A stretch of 64,000 nt of DNA from Ideonella sp. (GTDB taxonomy: Bacteria > Pseudomonadota > Gammaproteobacteria > Burkholderiales > Burkholderiaceae_C). The stretch lies in assembly GCA_016721465.1 (NCBI GenBank), contig JADKIA010000027.1:526203-590202 (forward strand), in the 5' to 3' direction. Each line of letters starts with the position of its first letter. Positions within the stretch are counted from its first letter, which is position 1. The notes beneath the pieces were generated by a model. The model did no database searches and was not told the DNA's origin. It saw nothing but the letters and a program-made list of their open reading frames with translations. Below, one piece after another: positions 34,299 through 42,856 of the stretch. A program made the position numbers and the translations under genes.

Positions 34299-35702
34299 TC
34301 AGCGTTTCCTGTCGTGGTGGGCCACCAGCACCGCCAGCGCGGCCGAGGCCAGGCGCGCGGTGGCGCCATCCGCACGGCTGGTGAGCGCGATGGGGACGCG
34401 CGCGCCGAGCACGATGCCGCTGCCCATGGCGCCACCCAGGTATTCGAGTTGCTTGGCCAGGATGTTGCCGGACACCAGGTCGGGCACCATCAGGATGTCC
34501 GGGTCACCGGCCACCGGCGAGTTGATCTTCTTGATGCGCGCGGCCTCCACGGAAATCGCGTTGTCGAAGGCCAACGGGCCGTCGATCAGGCCACCGGTGA
34601 TCTGGCCGCGCTCGGCCATCTTGCACAGCGCCGCCGCGTCGATGGTGCAGACCATGCGTGCATTGACGGTTTCCACGGCCGCCAGCACCGCCACCTTGGG
34701 TTGGACACAGCCCAGCACGCGCGCGAAGTCGATGGCGTTCTGCACGATGTCGACCTTCTCGTCGAGCGTGGGCTCGATGTTCAGCGCAGCGTCGGTGATC
34801 AGCAGAGGCTTGTGGTACATCGGCACATCGAAGCGGAACACGTGCGACAGCCGCCGTTTGGTGCGCAGCTCGCGTCGCGCCAGCACGGCCGTCATCAGCT
34901 CGTCGGTGTGCAGGCTGCCTTTCATCAGCGCCTGCACCTGATCGAGTGCCGCAAGCTCGGCGGCACGCTCGGCGGCGGCATGGCTGTGCGGCACGTCGAC
35001 GATCTCGATGCCGCTCAGATCGAGCTCGCCTTCGTGGGCGACGGCAAACAGGCGCTCTTTCGGCGCCACGATGACGGGGGTGAACAGGCCGTGGCGCGCG
35101 GCTTCCAGCGCGCCGCGCAGCGATTCCACGTCGCAGGGGTGCACGATGGCGCAACGCAGCCGGTCCAGGCTGATGGCGCTGTCGAGCAGGCGTTGCACGC
35201 CGGCGGCGGCGTCGAAGACGTGCCAGCGCAGGCCGTTGGCGCGGGGCACGCGTTGCTTCTTGGCCGGGGCCTTGACAATGGCCTCGCCGACCATCAGGTC
35301 GGGCCCACCCTGGCGCCGCACCACGCAGTCCAGCGTGACTTCGCGGGTCGCCGGATCGAGGGTCTTCACATGGACCGAGATCTCCAGCCGATCGCCGGCA
35401 CGCGCTGCCGCGAGAAACCGCATGCGCTGCTCAATGTACAGCGTGCCCGGGCCAGGGAACACCGTGCCCAACATGGTGGACACCATGGCCCCGCTCCACA
35501 TGCCGTGCGCCGTCTTGCCCGACAGGCCTTCACCGCGGGCGTACTCGTCGTCCAGGTGCGTCGGGTTGAAGTCACCCGAGACAGCGGCGAAGCCGGCGAT
35601 GTCGGCATCGGTCAGCGTGCGGACGATGGTGGCGCCCTGGCCGACGGACAACTCGTCGAAGGTGAAGTTCTGCATCCAGTCTTCGTGCAGCTCGTGGTTC
35701 AT
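34299..35702 (-). CDS. Bifunctional MaoC-like hydratase/phosphate acyltransferase
   Basis: A protein of 467 residues. Residues 12-140 are a MaoC/hot-dog domain (FAAVSGDFNPTHLDDEYA and HGMWSGAMVSTMLG), an R-specific enoyl-CoA hydratase fold with the catalytic Asp and His of D-x4-H. Residues 160-465 are a phosphate acetyl/butyryltransferase (PTA/PTB) domain with ILMVPDLVSGNILAKQLEYLGGAMGSGIVLG. The fusion is a known betaproteobacterial arrangement next to ackA and DUF3141 genes. It would swap CoA for phosphate on acyl groups, feeding AckA. Its link to polyhydroxybutyrate or to short-chain fatty acid use is inference from context. Confidence 0.92.
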   Translation of the reverse strand: MNHELHEDWMQNFTFDELSVGQGATIVRTLTDADIAGFAAVSGDFNPTHLDDEYARGEGLSGKTAHGMWSGAMVSTMLGTVFPGPGTLYIEQRMRFLAAARAGDRLEISVHVKTLDPATREVTLDCVVRRQGGPDLMVGEAIVKAPAKKQRVPRANGLRWHVFDAAAGVQRLLDSAISLDRLRCAIVHPCDVESLRGALEAARHGLFTPVIVAPKERLFAVAHEGELDLSGIEIVDVPHSHAAAERAAELAALDQVQALMKGSLHTDELMTAVLARRELRTKRRLSHVFRFDVPMYHKPLLITDAALNIEPTLDEKVDIVQNAIDFARVLGCVQPKVAVLAAVETVNARMVCTIDAAALCKMAERGQITGGLIDGPLAFDNAISVEAARIKKINSPVAGDPDILMVPDLVSGNILAKQLEYLGGAMGSGIVLGARVPIALTSRADGATARLASAALAVLVAHHDRKR

Positions 35703-35728
35703 GGTCTCGGTTCCAGTCGTGAATCGAT

Positions 35729-35986
35729 TCAGGCCCAGGCCATCGCAGTGACCCAGGATTGCAGCGGTCGGCCGTGGAATCGCCGGGCGTTGATGCCCTG
35801 CGCCACACGGGCGGCGACGGCACGTCCGGCCAGCACATGCACCACCGCAAAGGCGGCATCGCTGTCGTCGGGCAGGTTCAGCAGGTCCACATCAGCTCCG
35901 CGGCACGGCCCCAGCAGGGGCAGCAGTTCCTGGCAGTCGGCATCTTTCGGCAAGCCGAAGATCAAAACGCGCATTTCGGTGGTCAT
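35729..35986 (-). CDS. Small protein of the DUF3141-PTA-AckA cluster
   Basis: A protein of 85 residues with no named family. The order of segments (MRVLIFGLP strand, ELLPLLG helix, VDLLNLP strand, AFAVVHV strand, AAARVAQGINARRF helix, LQSWVTAMAWA strand) resembles a shortened RRM-like beta-alpha-beta fold. It lies between the DUF3141 and MaoC-PTA genes on the same strand, 26 bases from the latter, so it is part of the operon. GGAG lies 7 bases before the ATG. The RNA-binding fold is a guess from pattern only. Confidence 0.7.
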   Translation of the reverse strand: MTTEMRVLIFGLPKDADCQELLPLLGPCRGADVDLLNLPDDSDAAFAVVHVLAGRAVAARVAQGINARRFHGRPLQSWVTAMAWA

Positions 35987-36060
35987 TGTGGGGGCTCCTT
36001 TAAGGGTTTGTGCGAATGGTCGACTCGGTCCAGCGCGATCCAGTGGTCGTCAGTGCGCTG

Positions 36061-38376
36061 TCAGTTCTTGCCGGGCTTGTTCGTTCCGGCGGTGCGTGCG
36101 GCCTTGCGCGGCGCCGCACGGGCTGGCGTGGCCCTGCGACTCTGAGGGGCGGGCGCTCGCTCGATCGGTGAGGTGAGCCGACGTGCGAGCTCGATCACGC
36201 GGTCGGGGTCGGCATCCAAGGTGGCGATCAGCAGCTCGATGATCTCTGATCGGGGGTTGTGCAACGTGGGCTCGATCATCATCACCGCGGCGGCCACGGC
36301 CAGGGCGCGTTCGCGCGAGGCCTGGTCGGGCAGCAGCTCGCCCAGGGCGTTGAGGGCTTCCACCGGAGCAACCGCCGCAATGCGGGCCTCCAGGGTCAGC
36401 AGGCGCTGCCAGTCGGCTGCGTCGGCGCCTGGGTCGGCGCCAGCCGCCTGCAGGCCGGCCAGCAGGCGGGCAATGCGGAAGCTGCGCCGCTCGAACGAGC
36501 CGATCGACACCATGCCGGCCAGCACGATTCGGCACACGGCCTGGGTGAAGCCACCTTCGGCAATGTGCGCCAGCACCTCGTCGCGGGCCTGGCTCAGCTC
36601 GGCCTCGGCGCGGGCCACGGCACGTGCTTCGTCCGGCGGGTTCGGCGGCATCCAGGCGCCGAAGCCCAGTGGGCCGAAGGCCAGGCGGGTCCACTGCACG
36701 ACGCTGCGGTCGCGCAGGTCACGGTACAGGTTCAAGGAGGTCTCCACCGTGGCGGACAGCGCCTCCTGCAGCTGCACCATCGGATGCTCGTCGGACAGCG
36801 CATGGCGGTCGCTGCGCACCTGTTCGGCCAAGCGTGCGAGCGGGCTGGCGCCCCAGGGTGAATCGGCAAACATCCGGCGCTGCAGGCGCATCGGGTGCAA
36901 GGCCGTCATGGTGTCGCCCATGCCCGCCGGGACCAAGCTGCGCACCCAGGGGCGCAGCCAGGCCTTGTACAGGCTGGTGTTGAGCTCGGAGACCTGGGCC
37001 ACGGTGGAAAACAGTTGCTCCTCGGCGCGCCCCTCCGGGTTGACGGCGCGCAGTTCGTCCATCGTGCGGTGCTCGAAGTTCACCGTGTAGGTGCCAGGCT
37101 CCAGATCTTCCCAGCGCTGCGGTTCTTCACCATCCTTGCGGCGCAACTTCATCTCGTACAGGCCAGGCGGCAGATTGTCGATCACGTCCAGCGAGGTGAC
37201 GATCTGGTCGTGCTCCTTGCGCGCGATGTCGGCGCCCACGAAGATGCCCAGGTGCCCCACGTTCTCGTGCAGCACGTACACGATCACCCGGCCGGCGGCG
37301 GCGATGGCCCGTTCGCTGCCCCAGGTGTCGATGATCCAGTTCAGCGCCTGCGGCGGCGGTGTGATGTTGTCGCCCCAGGAGGCGAACACCACCACCGGCG
37401 AGGTGATGTTGTGCAGATCGACGCGCCTGCCCGCCAGCTCGACGTCGCCGCGAGCGAGCCGGTTGCCGACGAACAGGTTTTCGACGATGGTCTCGATCTC
37501 GGCGCCGGTCATGCGGAAGATGCCGCCCCACCAACGCTCGAACTCGAGAAAGCGCTCGGCCTCGGAGTCCACCTTGGCCCACAGCCGGTGGTACTTGCCC
37601 CACAGGCTGTTGGCGGGGTTGAGGTTCTCGAAGTTGCTGACCAGGTGCGCGCCGTCGAAGCGATCGCCCGCCAGATCGGCTGTCAGCGCGGCCAACCAGG
37701 CGCCGCCCAACGTGGCGCCGCTGTAGCGCATGGGGTTCATCGTGGCGCCGCCCGACCAATAGGCCAGGGGCGCGCCCACCAGCATCAGCGGGCCGAACAG
37801 CTCGGGGCGCAGCGCGGCCAGCATGGCCATGGCCCAACCGGCCTGGCAATTGGCGATGACGGCCGGACGCGCAGGGCACTTCGGGTGTCGGGCGGCCACC
37901 TCCTCCAGGAAGCGGGCCTCGGCCAGCATCACGTCGGCCAGGGTTTGGCCATCCTCGGGCTGGGCACGAAACATCACGAAGTACACCGGGTGGCCGGCGC
38001 GCAGCGCCACGCCCACCTCGGAGTCGTTCTTGAAGCCGCCGATGCCCGGCCCGTGGCCGGCCCGTGGGTCGACCACCACCAGCGGGCGCGCCCGCGGATT
38101 GAGCGGTGCGTCCGCCGGCGGCAGCACGTGCAGCAGCGCGTAATTACAGGGCCGGGGCAGGGTGCGGCCATCCAGCACCAACTCGTGCTCGAACTTGAGC
38201 AGGGGCGGCTCGCCGTCCAGTTGGTGCTGCGCGTCGGTGTTGGCCCGGCGACGCAGCGCATCGACGAACAGCACGCTGCGCTCGGCCGCGTCGACGGCAT
38301 AGGCCATCCCGGGCGTCGCGGTCCAGTCGGCCAAGGGGTTGCCGTGGGGCGGAGGGGAAGCCGTCTTGGAAGTCAT
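36061..38376 (-). CDS. DUF3141 alpha/beta-hydrolase protein, PhaC-like
   Basis: A protein of 771 residues from the ATG at 38376, where the conserved region begins; a longer version from 38508 is possible but overlaps the divergent HDOD promoter. Residues 100-400 are an alpha/beta-hydrolase core: PLVVVDPRAGHGPGIGGFK, then IANCQAGWAMAM with Cys177 at the nucleophile elbow (as in PHA synthases, which use Cys), SPVVVFASWGDNITPPPQALNWI (acid loop) and NVGHLGIF (His). Residues 520-735 are helical and the last 40 are Ala/Pro/Arg/Lys-rich, like PHA-granule-associated DNA-binding tails. It is the first gene of the set with the small protein, MaoC-PTA and AckA. Role in PHA or acyl-CoA handling is inference. 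Confidence 0.85.
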   Translation of the reverse strand: MTSKTASPPPHGNPLADWTATPGMAYAVDAAERSVLFVDALRRRANTDAQHQLDGEPPLLKFEHELVLDGRTLPRPCNYALLHVLPPADAPLNPRARPLVVVDPRAGHGPGIGGFKNDSEVGVALRAGHPVYFVMFRAQPEDGQTLADVMLAEARFLEEVAARHPKCPARPAVIANCQAGWAMAMLAALRPELFGPLMLVGAPLAYWSGGATMNPMRYSGATLGGAWLAALTADLAGDRFDGAHLVSNFENLNPANSLWGKYHRLWAKVDSEAERFLEFERWWGGIFRMTGAEIETIVENLFVGNRLARGDVELAGRRVDLHNITSPVVVFASWGDNITPPPQALNWIIDTWGSERAIAAAGRVIVYVLHENVGHLGIFVGADIARKEHDQIVTSLDVIDNLPPGLYEMKLRRKDGEEPQRWEDLEPGTYTVNFEHRTMDELRAVNPEGRAEEQLFSTVAQVSELNTSLYKAWLRPWVRSLVPAGMGDTMTALHPMRLQRRMFADSPWGASPLARLAEQVRSDRHALSDEHPMVQLQEALSATVETSLNLYRDLRDRSVVQWTRLAFGPLGFGAWMPPNPPDEARAVARAEAELSQARDEVLAHIAEGGFTQAVCRIVLAGMVSIGSFERRSFRIARLLAGLQAAGADPGADAADWQRLLTLEARIAAVAPVEALNALGELLPDQASRERALAVAAAVMMIEPTLHNPRSEIIELLIATLDADPDRVIELARRLTSPIERAPAPQSRRATPARAAPRKAARTAGTNKPGKN

Positions 38377-38531
38377 CGCAGGGTCGCTGTTGGGGCTACC
38401 CTTTGTCTTCGTCCGATCGCGCGCGAAATCGAGCGGGTTTTGTTGCGCCGTATCAAGGTCTGGGGCTTCATTCACGGCGACGCCAGCCGAAATCGGGTTC
38501 AGCGCCATTGGCGTTGCAGCTGGGAGCCTCC

Positions 38532-39398
38532 TTGTCCATCGAATCGCTTTTCGCAGCGCCCGCGGCCCTTCCGGTGGTGCCCAAGGTCGTCCAGCAACTG
38601 ATCCAGAGCTTTCAGCGCGAGGACATCTCGATCGATGCCATCGCTTCGCAACTGGCCGCCGACCCGGTGCTCAGCGCCAAGACCTTGCGCCTGGCCAATT
38701 CGGCCTACTTCCATGTCTCGCGCCGCATCGGCAGCGTCGACGATGCCTTGCGCATGCTGGGCTTCGTGATGGTGCGCAACCTGGTGGTGGGCTGCGGAGT
38801 GGCCGGCGCCTTCAAGGCGGTGCCGGGCATCGACCTGCCGCAGTTCTGGCGCTACAGCTTGCACACCGCCTGCACGGCGCGCTGGCTGGCGCAGCAGCAG
38901 CAGCTGAACACCGATCTGGCGTTCACCGTGGGCTTGCTGCATGGCGTGGGCCACCTGGTGATGCACGCCGTGGAGCCGGCCGCCCTGCGCGCGCTCGACA
39001 AGGACGTCCACCCGCTGGCCGCCGACCGCGCCGCGGCTGAACGCAACCGCCTGGGCTATCACAACGGCGAGGTCAGCGCCGAGCTGGCGCGGCGCTGGCA
39101 CTTCCCGGCCGATGTCGCCGACGCACTGCAGCGGTGCCCCGCGCCAACCCAGTCGCAACCCCTGAACGCGCAGGCGGCGCTGGTGCACATCGGCGCCTGG
39201 CGGGCCCGCATCGAGGCCTTGAAGTTGAGCCCCAAGCAGGCCCAGGCCGAGTGCCCGGTGCCCGTGATCGACGCCATGCGGATGCGCCTGGAATGGTCGT
39301 CAGACCAGCGCACGCTGGTGCTCGATGCCGATCGCTCGGCCACGCCGCTGCCCGATCTGTCCGAGCTTGCGGCCGGGTTGGAGGCGATGTTCGAGTGA
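38532..39398 (+). CDS. HDOD-domain signalling protein
   Basis: A protein of 288 residues from a TTG that has GGGAG 5 bases upstream; the frame is open further upstream but those codons overlap the divergent DUF3141 promoter. Residues 10-200 are an HDOD domain: VPKVVQQLIQSF, IASQLAADPVLSAKTLRLANSAYF and LHTACTARWLAQ, then GLLHGVGHLVMH. The metal-binding HD residues of true phosphodiesterases are not kept as a pair, as is usual for HDOD. Such proteins relay signals through protein contacts. The gene lies alone between the DUF3141 and TetR genes, divergent from the former and convergent with the latter. Confidence 0.88.
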   Translation: MSIESLFAAPAALPVVPKVVQQLIQSFQREDISIDAIASQLAADPVLSAKTLRLANSAYFHVSRRIGSVDDALRMLGFVMVRNLVVGCGVAGAFKAVPGIDLPQFWRYSLHTACTARWLAQQQQLNTDLAFTVGLLHGVGHLVMHAVEPAALRALDKDVHPLAADRAAAERNRLGYHNGEVSAELARRWHFPADVADALQRCPAPTQSQPLNAQAALVHIGAWRARIEALKLSPKQAQAECPVPVIDAMRMRLEWSSDQRTLVLDADRSATPLPDLSELAAGLEAMFE

Positions 39399-39406
39399 GC
39401 GGGAGG

Positions 39407-40165
39407 TCAGTGCGCGGCCACGGCGCGCTGCACGGCATCGATCAGGAAGGTTTCCCAATGGGCCATGGCTTGCGGCGCTTCCAGGTTCTCGCCCAGGAAC
39501 GACGACAGCGTGAAGCGGTTGGACAGGTAGAAGTAGCCCATCGCCGCGATCATCAGGTACAGGTCGCGTGCGGCGATGTCGTGGCGGAACAGCCCTTGCG
39601 CCGCGCCGCTTTGCAGCACGCGGGCAATCACCGAGATGGCCGGCGATGAGTATTCGCGTGCGCGCAGGCTCTTGCCGATGTGCTTGCCGCGGTGCAGGTT
39701 CTCGGTGTTGAGCAGGGTGATGAAGTCCGGGTTCTTCTGGTAGTAGCCCCAGATGAAGCGGATCACCCTCTGCAGCGCCTCGGCCGGGCGGCTGGTGTCC
39801 AGCGCCAGGGCGGATTCGGCTTCATTGAAGCGGCGGTAGGTGTCCTCCAGCACCGCGATGAACAGGCCTTCCTTGCTGCCGAAGTAGTAGTAGATCATCC
39901 GGTCGTGCGACTTGGCCGCCTTGGAGATCTGCTCCACTCGCCCGCCGGCGAAGCCGTGCTTGGCGAACACCTTGGTGGCTGCACGCAGGATGGCCTCGCG
40001 CGTGGCCAGCGCGGCAAGCTCTCGAACGCCGGGCGCGCGGGCCGCGCTCGGGGCCACTGTCTTGCGTGCGGAGGTCTTTGTCGTCGCGGCGACGGGCCCG
40101 CGGCCCGCGGCCGGTGCCCTGCGCGCCGCGGGCGCCGCCGTCTTGCGTTTGCCAGCCTCGGCCAT
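39407..40165 (-). CDS. TetR-family repressor, likely regulator of the nicotinate island
   Basis: A protein of 252 residues. The first 50 residues are Ala/Lys/Arg-rich and disordered (histone-H1-like). The TetR helix-turn-helix is at about 50-100 (ATREAILRAATKVFAKHGFAGGRVEQISKAAKSHDRMIYYYFGSKEGLF). The ligand domain (105-250) has FIWGYYQKNPDFITLLNTENL, as in RutR/YcdC-like regulators. It is followed, 16 bases away on the same strand, by the ferredoxin-NADP reductase gene upstream of it, so it is probably in one transcript with that gene. Palindromes at 32927 and 41093 are its likely targets, which would make it autoregulatory through the fpr promoter. Confidence 0.88.
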   Translation of the reverse strand: MAEAGKRKTAAPAARRAPAAGRGPVAATTKTSARKTVAPSAARAPGVRELAALATREAILRAATKVFAKHGFAGGRVEQISKAAKSHDRMIYYYFGSKEGLFIAVLEDTYRRFNEAESALALDTSRPAEALQRVIRFIWGYYQKNPDFITLLNTENLHRGKHIGKSLRAREYSSPAISVIARVLQSGAAQGLFRHDIAARDLYLMIAAMGYFYLSNRFTLSSFLGENLEAPQAMAHWETFLIDAVQRAVAAH

Positions 40166-40181
40166 CCGCTCGTTTCCGAGC

Positions 40182-40955
40182 TTATTGCTCGACGAAGGCG
40201 CGCTCGACGACGAAATCGCCCGGCGTGGTGGTATTGCCCTCCTTGAAGCCGCGCAGTTCCAGCATGGTCTTCAGGTCCTTCAGCAGCCCGGGGCTGCCGC
40301 AGATCATCACGCGGTCCTCGGCGGCGTTGAGCTGGGGCACGCCCAGGTCATTGCACAGCTTGCCGTTGTCGATGAGGTCGGTGATGCGGCCCTGGTACTT
40401 GAATGGCTCGCGCGTCACGGTGGGGTAGTACTTGAGCTGCGCGCTCACCATCTCACCCAGGAATTCGTCCTTGGGCAATTCGTTTTCGAGGTAGTCGTGG
40501 TAGGCCAGCTCGGCCACCTCGCGCACGCCGTGCACCAGGATCACCTGCTCGAACTTCTCATAGGTGACCGGGTCGCGGATGATGCTCATGAACGGGGCCA
40601 GGCCCGTGCCCGTGGACATCATGTACAGGCGCTTGCCCGGCACCAGGTAGTCGATCACCAGCGTGCCAGTGGGCTTCTTGCCCACGATCACGGTGTCGCC
40701 GACCTGGATGTGCTGCAGCCTGGAGGTGAGCGGGCCGTCGGGCACCTTGATGCTCAGGAACTCGAGGTGCTCTTCGTGGTTGGCGCTGACGATCGAGTAG
40801 GCGCGCAGCAGCGGCTTGCCGTTGACGCGCAGGCCGATCATCGTGAAGTGGCCGTTGAGGAAGCGCAGCGCCGGATCCCGCGTGGTGGTGAAGGAGAACT
40901 GGCGGTCGGTCCAGTGGTGCACGGTGAGGACACGTTCTTCGTGGAAAGCACTCAT
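40182..40955 (-). CDS. fpr: Ferredoxin-NADP+ reductase
   Basis: A protein of 257 residues from the ATG at 40955. The FAD-binding motif RAYSIVSANHEEHLEF is at about 50-65 and the NADP-binding region GTGLAPFMSIIRD is near 110-122, with a C-terminal MICGSPGLLKDLKTMLE. This is the bacterial Fpr type, passing electrons between NADPH and ferredoxin or flavodoxin. It starts about 120 bases from a cluster of GCTACAT half-sites and is divergent from the 6-hydroxynicotinate reductase gene. The clostridial reductase uses reduced ferredoxin, so Fpr is a sensible electron supplier. It may also be a general housekeeping copy. Confidence 0.93.
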   Translation of the reverse strand: MSAFHEERVLTVHHWTDRQFSFTTTRDPALRFLNGHFTMIGLRVNGKPLLRAYSIVSANHEEHLEFLSIKVPDGPLTSRLQHIQVGDTVIVGKKPTGTLVIDYLVPGKRLYMMSTGTGLAPFMSIIRDPVTYEKFEQVILVHGVREVAELAYHDYLENELPKDEFLGEMVSAQLKYYPTVTREPFKYQGRITDLIDNGKLCNDLGVPQLNAAEDRVMICGSPGLLKDLKTMLELRGFKEGNTTTPGDFVVERAFVEQ

Positions 40956-41076
40956 GGTGTTGGCGGCGGCAGGCGCGGGCTGGCGGGTGGTGAAGGGCAG
41001 CGTAGGGCGTTCGGGCGGGCCCGAACCAGCGAGCATGCGGCCGGGTCTGCCCGCGTTGCATGGGGTCTGGGCTTGC

Positions 41077-41132
41077 GCTACATTCGCCGCCAATGTAGCA
41101 GAAGCTACATCAACGTTCGGTGCTCGCTACAT
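41077..41132. promoter_or_regulatory. Operator cluster in the fpr / 6-hydroxynicotinate reductase divergent promoter
   Basis: This divergent region contains a perfect palindrome ATGTAGC-AGAA-GCTACAT at 41093-41110 and two further copies of the half-site GCTACAT at 41077-41083 and 41126-41132. The 7-base arms are the same as at 32927-32944 before the amidohydrolase gene. The left half-site and the palindrome's left arm form a second, outward inverted pair with a 9-base spacer. A TetR dimer of dimers could cover the set. The rest of the 269-base gap shows no other clear site. Confidence 0.8.
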
Positions 41133-41224
41133 GAAACCAGACCGCCCGCAACAGCCGGTATTGTGCCCTGTCTCTAGGGTTCTCCCTGAGCCGGCCGGAT
41201 GCCGGGATTGAAGGCGGGCGCGCG

Positions 41225-42850
41225 ATGAGCGAACACGAACACACCAAGACCGATGGCCTGGGCGACATGCCCTTGGCGCCCTCGGGCGCGGCAGCGGACG
41301 GCGCCTGGCGCGCACCGCCGCGCAGCGAGCGCATGGCGGCCAACAAGATCGAGTGCAACGCCTGTCCCGTGCTGTGCCAGATCACCGACGGCAAGGTGGG
41401 CGCCTGCGACCGCTATGCCAACCAGGCGGGCGTGCTGGTCAGGGTCGACCCGGTGATCCTGCTGGCACGGGCCCAGTCGGGCGATGCGCCGGCCAGCGAT
41501 GAACTGGTGCCTTTCGTCGATTCGGCGCAGCTTGAGCCTGCTTCGGCCGCCGAAGTGGCTGGCCGGCTGCTGCCCGGCGCCGGGCTGTTTGTCACCGCCG
41601 TTGGCGCCTCCACCACCTACCCCGACTACAAGCCCGCGCCCTTCATCGTGTCGTCCCAGTCCGATGGCGTGGACATGGTCACCGTGGTCACCGAGGGCAT
41701 CTTCAGCTACTGCAGCCTGAAGGTGAAGATCGACACCGACCGCTGGCTCGGCCCCGAGCAGGCCAACGTGCGCTGCAAGGGCGAGGTGGTCGGCCACGTC
41801 ACCACGGCCGAGTACGGCTCGCAGATGCTTTCGCTGGGCGGCGTGCACCACATCACCGGTGGCAGCAAGAAGGAAGGCCGCGTCACCGTGGACATGATGC
41901 ATGCGCTGGGCAACCAGGGGGCGGTCGAGTTCACCATCGACGGCGGCGCGCAGGTGCTGGTGCAGGCCGGGCGCGCGCCGGTGGTGGGTGGCGTGGAAGA
42001 GTCGCGCATGCGGGTGGGCTGCGGTTCGGCCACGGTGGGCATCTTTGCCGAGCAGTTCCAGGGCCTGGCGGACGAGGTGGTGTGCGTGGACGACCACATC
42101 ACCGGCGTGCTCACCGAGCACCAGGCCGGGCGGTGCCTCTCGATGCGGCCCGCAGGCTTGAAGGTGCGCGGCCGCAAGTCCACGCCGGGGCGCTACTTCC
42201 AGGTGGCCAACCCGGGCACGGGCTGGGGTGGCACCGACATCGCCGACCCGCTGTCCATCATCGAGGCCTGGGATCCGGCCCAGGCCTGGCCTGGCCTGCG
42301 CCTGTTGATGGTGTCCACCACCGGGGAACATGCGGCGTGGTTCGTGCTGGACCAGGCACTCGTGCCGCAACCAGCGCCCATGCCGGCCACGGTGCAGGCC
42401 ATCGTCGACCGCATCGGCGAGAACTGCGAGCCCTCGCTGTGCAGCGTGCTGTTCCTGGGCGGCGCCGGCGGCAGCCTGCGCGCGGGCGTGACCGAGAACC
42501 CGGTGCTGCTCACCCGCGCGATCAAGCGCGCGCTGGTCAACGTCACCTGCGGCGGCGCGCCGGCCTATGTGTGGCCGGGCGGCGGCATCACGGTGATGGT
42601 CGATGTGCTGCGCATGCCGGCCAACAGCTTCGGCACCGTGCCCACGCCGGCCATCGTCGCACCCATCGAGTTCAGCATGCGCCTGGCCGACTACCAGGCG
42701 CTGGGCGGGCACATGGCCTATGTGCGGCCGCTGGCACAGGTGCTGCACACCGGCGCGTGGCACCGCGATGGCGCGCCCGTGGCGCGGCGCACCTTGCCGC
42801 AGCCGGATGCCAACGTCTGGCCCATCGGCCAGCCACCGATGCTGGGCTGA
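41225..42850 (+). CDS. 6-hydroxynicotinate reductase-like iron-sulfur flavoprotein
   Basis: A protein of 541 residues from the ATG at 41225; an internal ATG at 41333 (residue 37) would remove an unconserved tail. Residues 44-61 carry C-x2-C-x3-C-x9-C (ECNACPVLC...GACDRY), an iron-sulfur site. The rest has blocks such as GLFVTAVGASTTYPDYKPAPFIVSS, VTEGIFSYCSLKVKIDTDRWLG, and GGAPAYVWPGGGITVMVD, which match the 6-hydroxynicotinate reductase family. That enzyme reduces the 6-hydroxynicotinate ring to 1,4,5,6-tetrahydro-6-oxonicotinate using reduced ferredoxin in anaerobic clostridia. The UPF0280 gene starts 6 bases after the stop. Conditions in this organism are likely aerobic, which makes its presence interesting. 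Family assignment is strong; substrate rests on context. Confidence 0.85.
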   Translation: MSEHEHTKTDGLGDMPLAPSGAAADGAWRAPPRSERMAANKIECNACPVLCQITDGKVGACDRYANQAGVLVRVDPVILLARAQSGDAPASDELVPFVDSAQLEPASAAEVAGRLLPGAGLFVTAVGASTTYPDYKPAPFIVSSQSDGVDMVTVVTEGIFSYCSLKVKIDTDRWLGPEQANVRCKGEVVGHVTTAEYGSQMLSLGGVHHITGGSKKEGRVTVDMMHALGNQGAVEFTIDGGAQVLVQAGRAPVVGGVEESRMRVGCGSATVGIFAEQFQGLADEVVCVDDHITGVLTEHQAGRCLSMRPAGLKVRGRKSTPGRYFQVANPGTGWGGTDIADPLSIIEAWDPAQAWPGLRLLMVSTTGEHAAWFVLDQALVPQPAPMPATVQAIVDRIGENCEPSLCSVLFLGGAGGSLRAGVTENPVLLTRAIKRALVNVTCGGAPAYVWPGGGITVMVDVLRMPANSFGTVPTPAIVAPIEFSMRLADYQALGGHMAYVRPLAQVLHTGAWHRDGAPVARRTLPQPDANVWPIGQPPMLG

Positions 42851-42856
42851 GCGCCA

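Noticed and set aside
33043..38376. AckA, MaoC-PTA and DUF3141 as steps of the nicotinate pathway
   Set aside because: No shared operator lies before them and the same set occurs as a unit elsewhere in Burkholderiales, so it is treated as a separate cluster.
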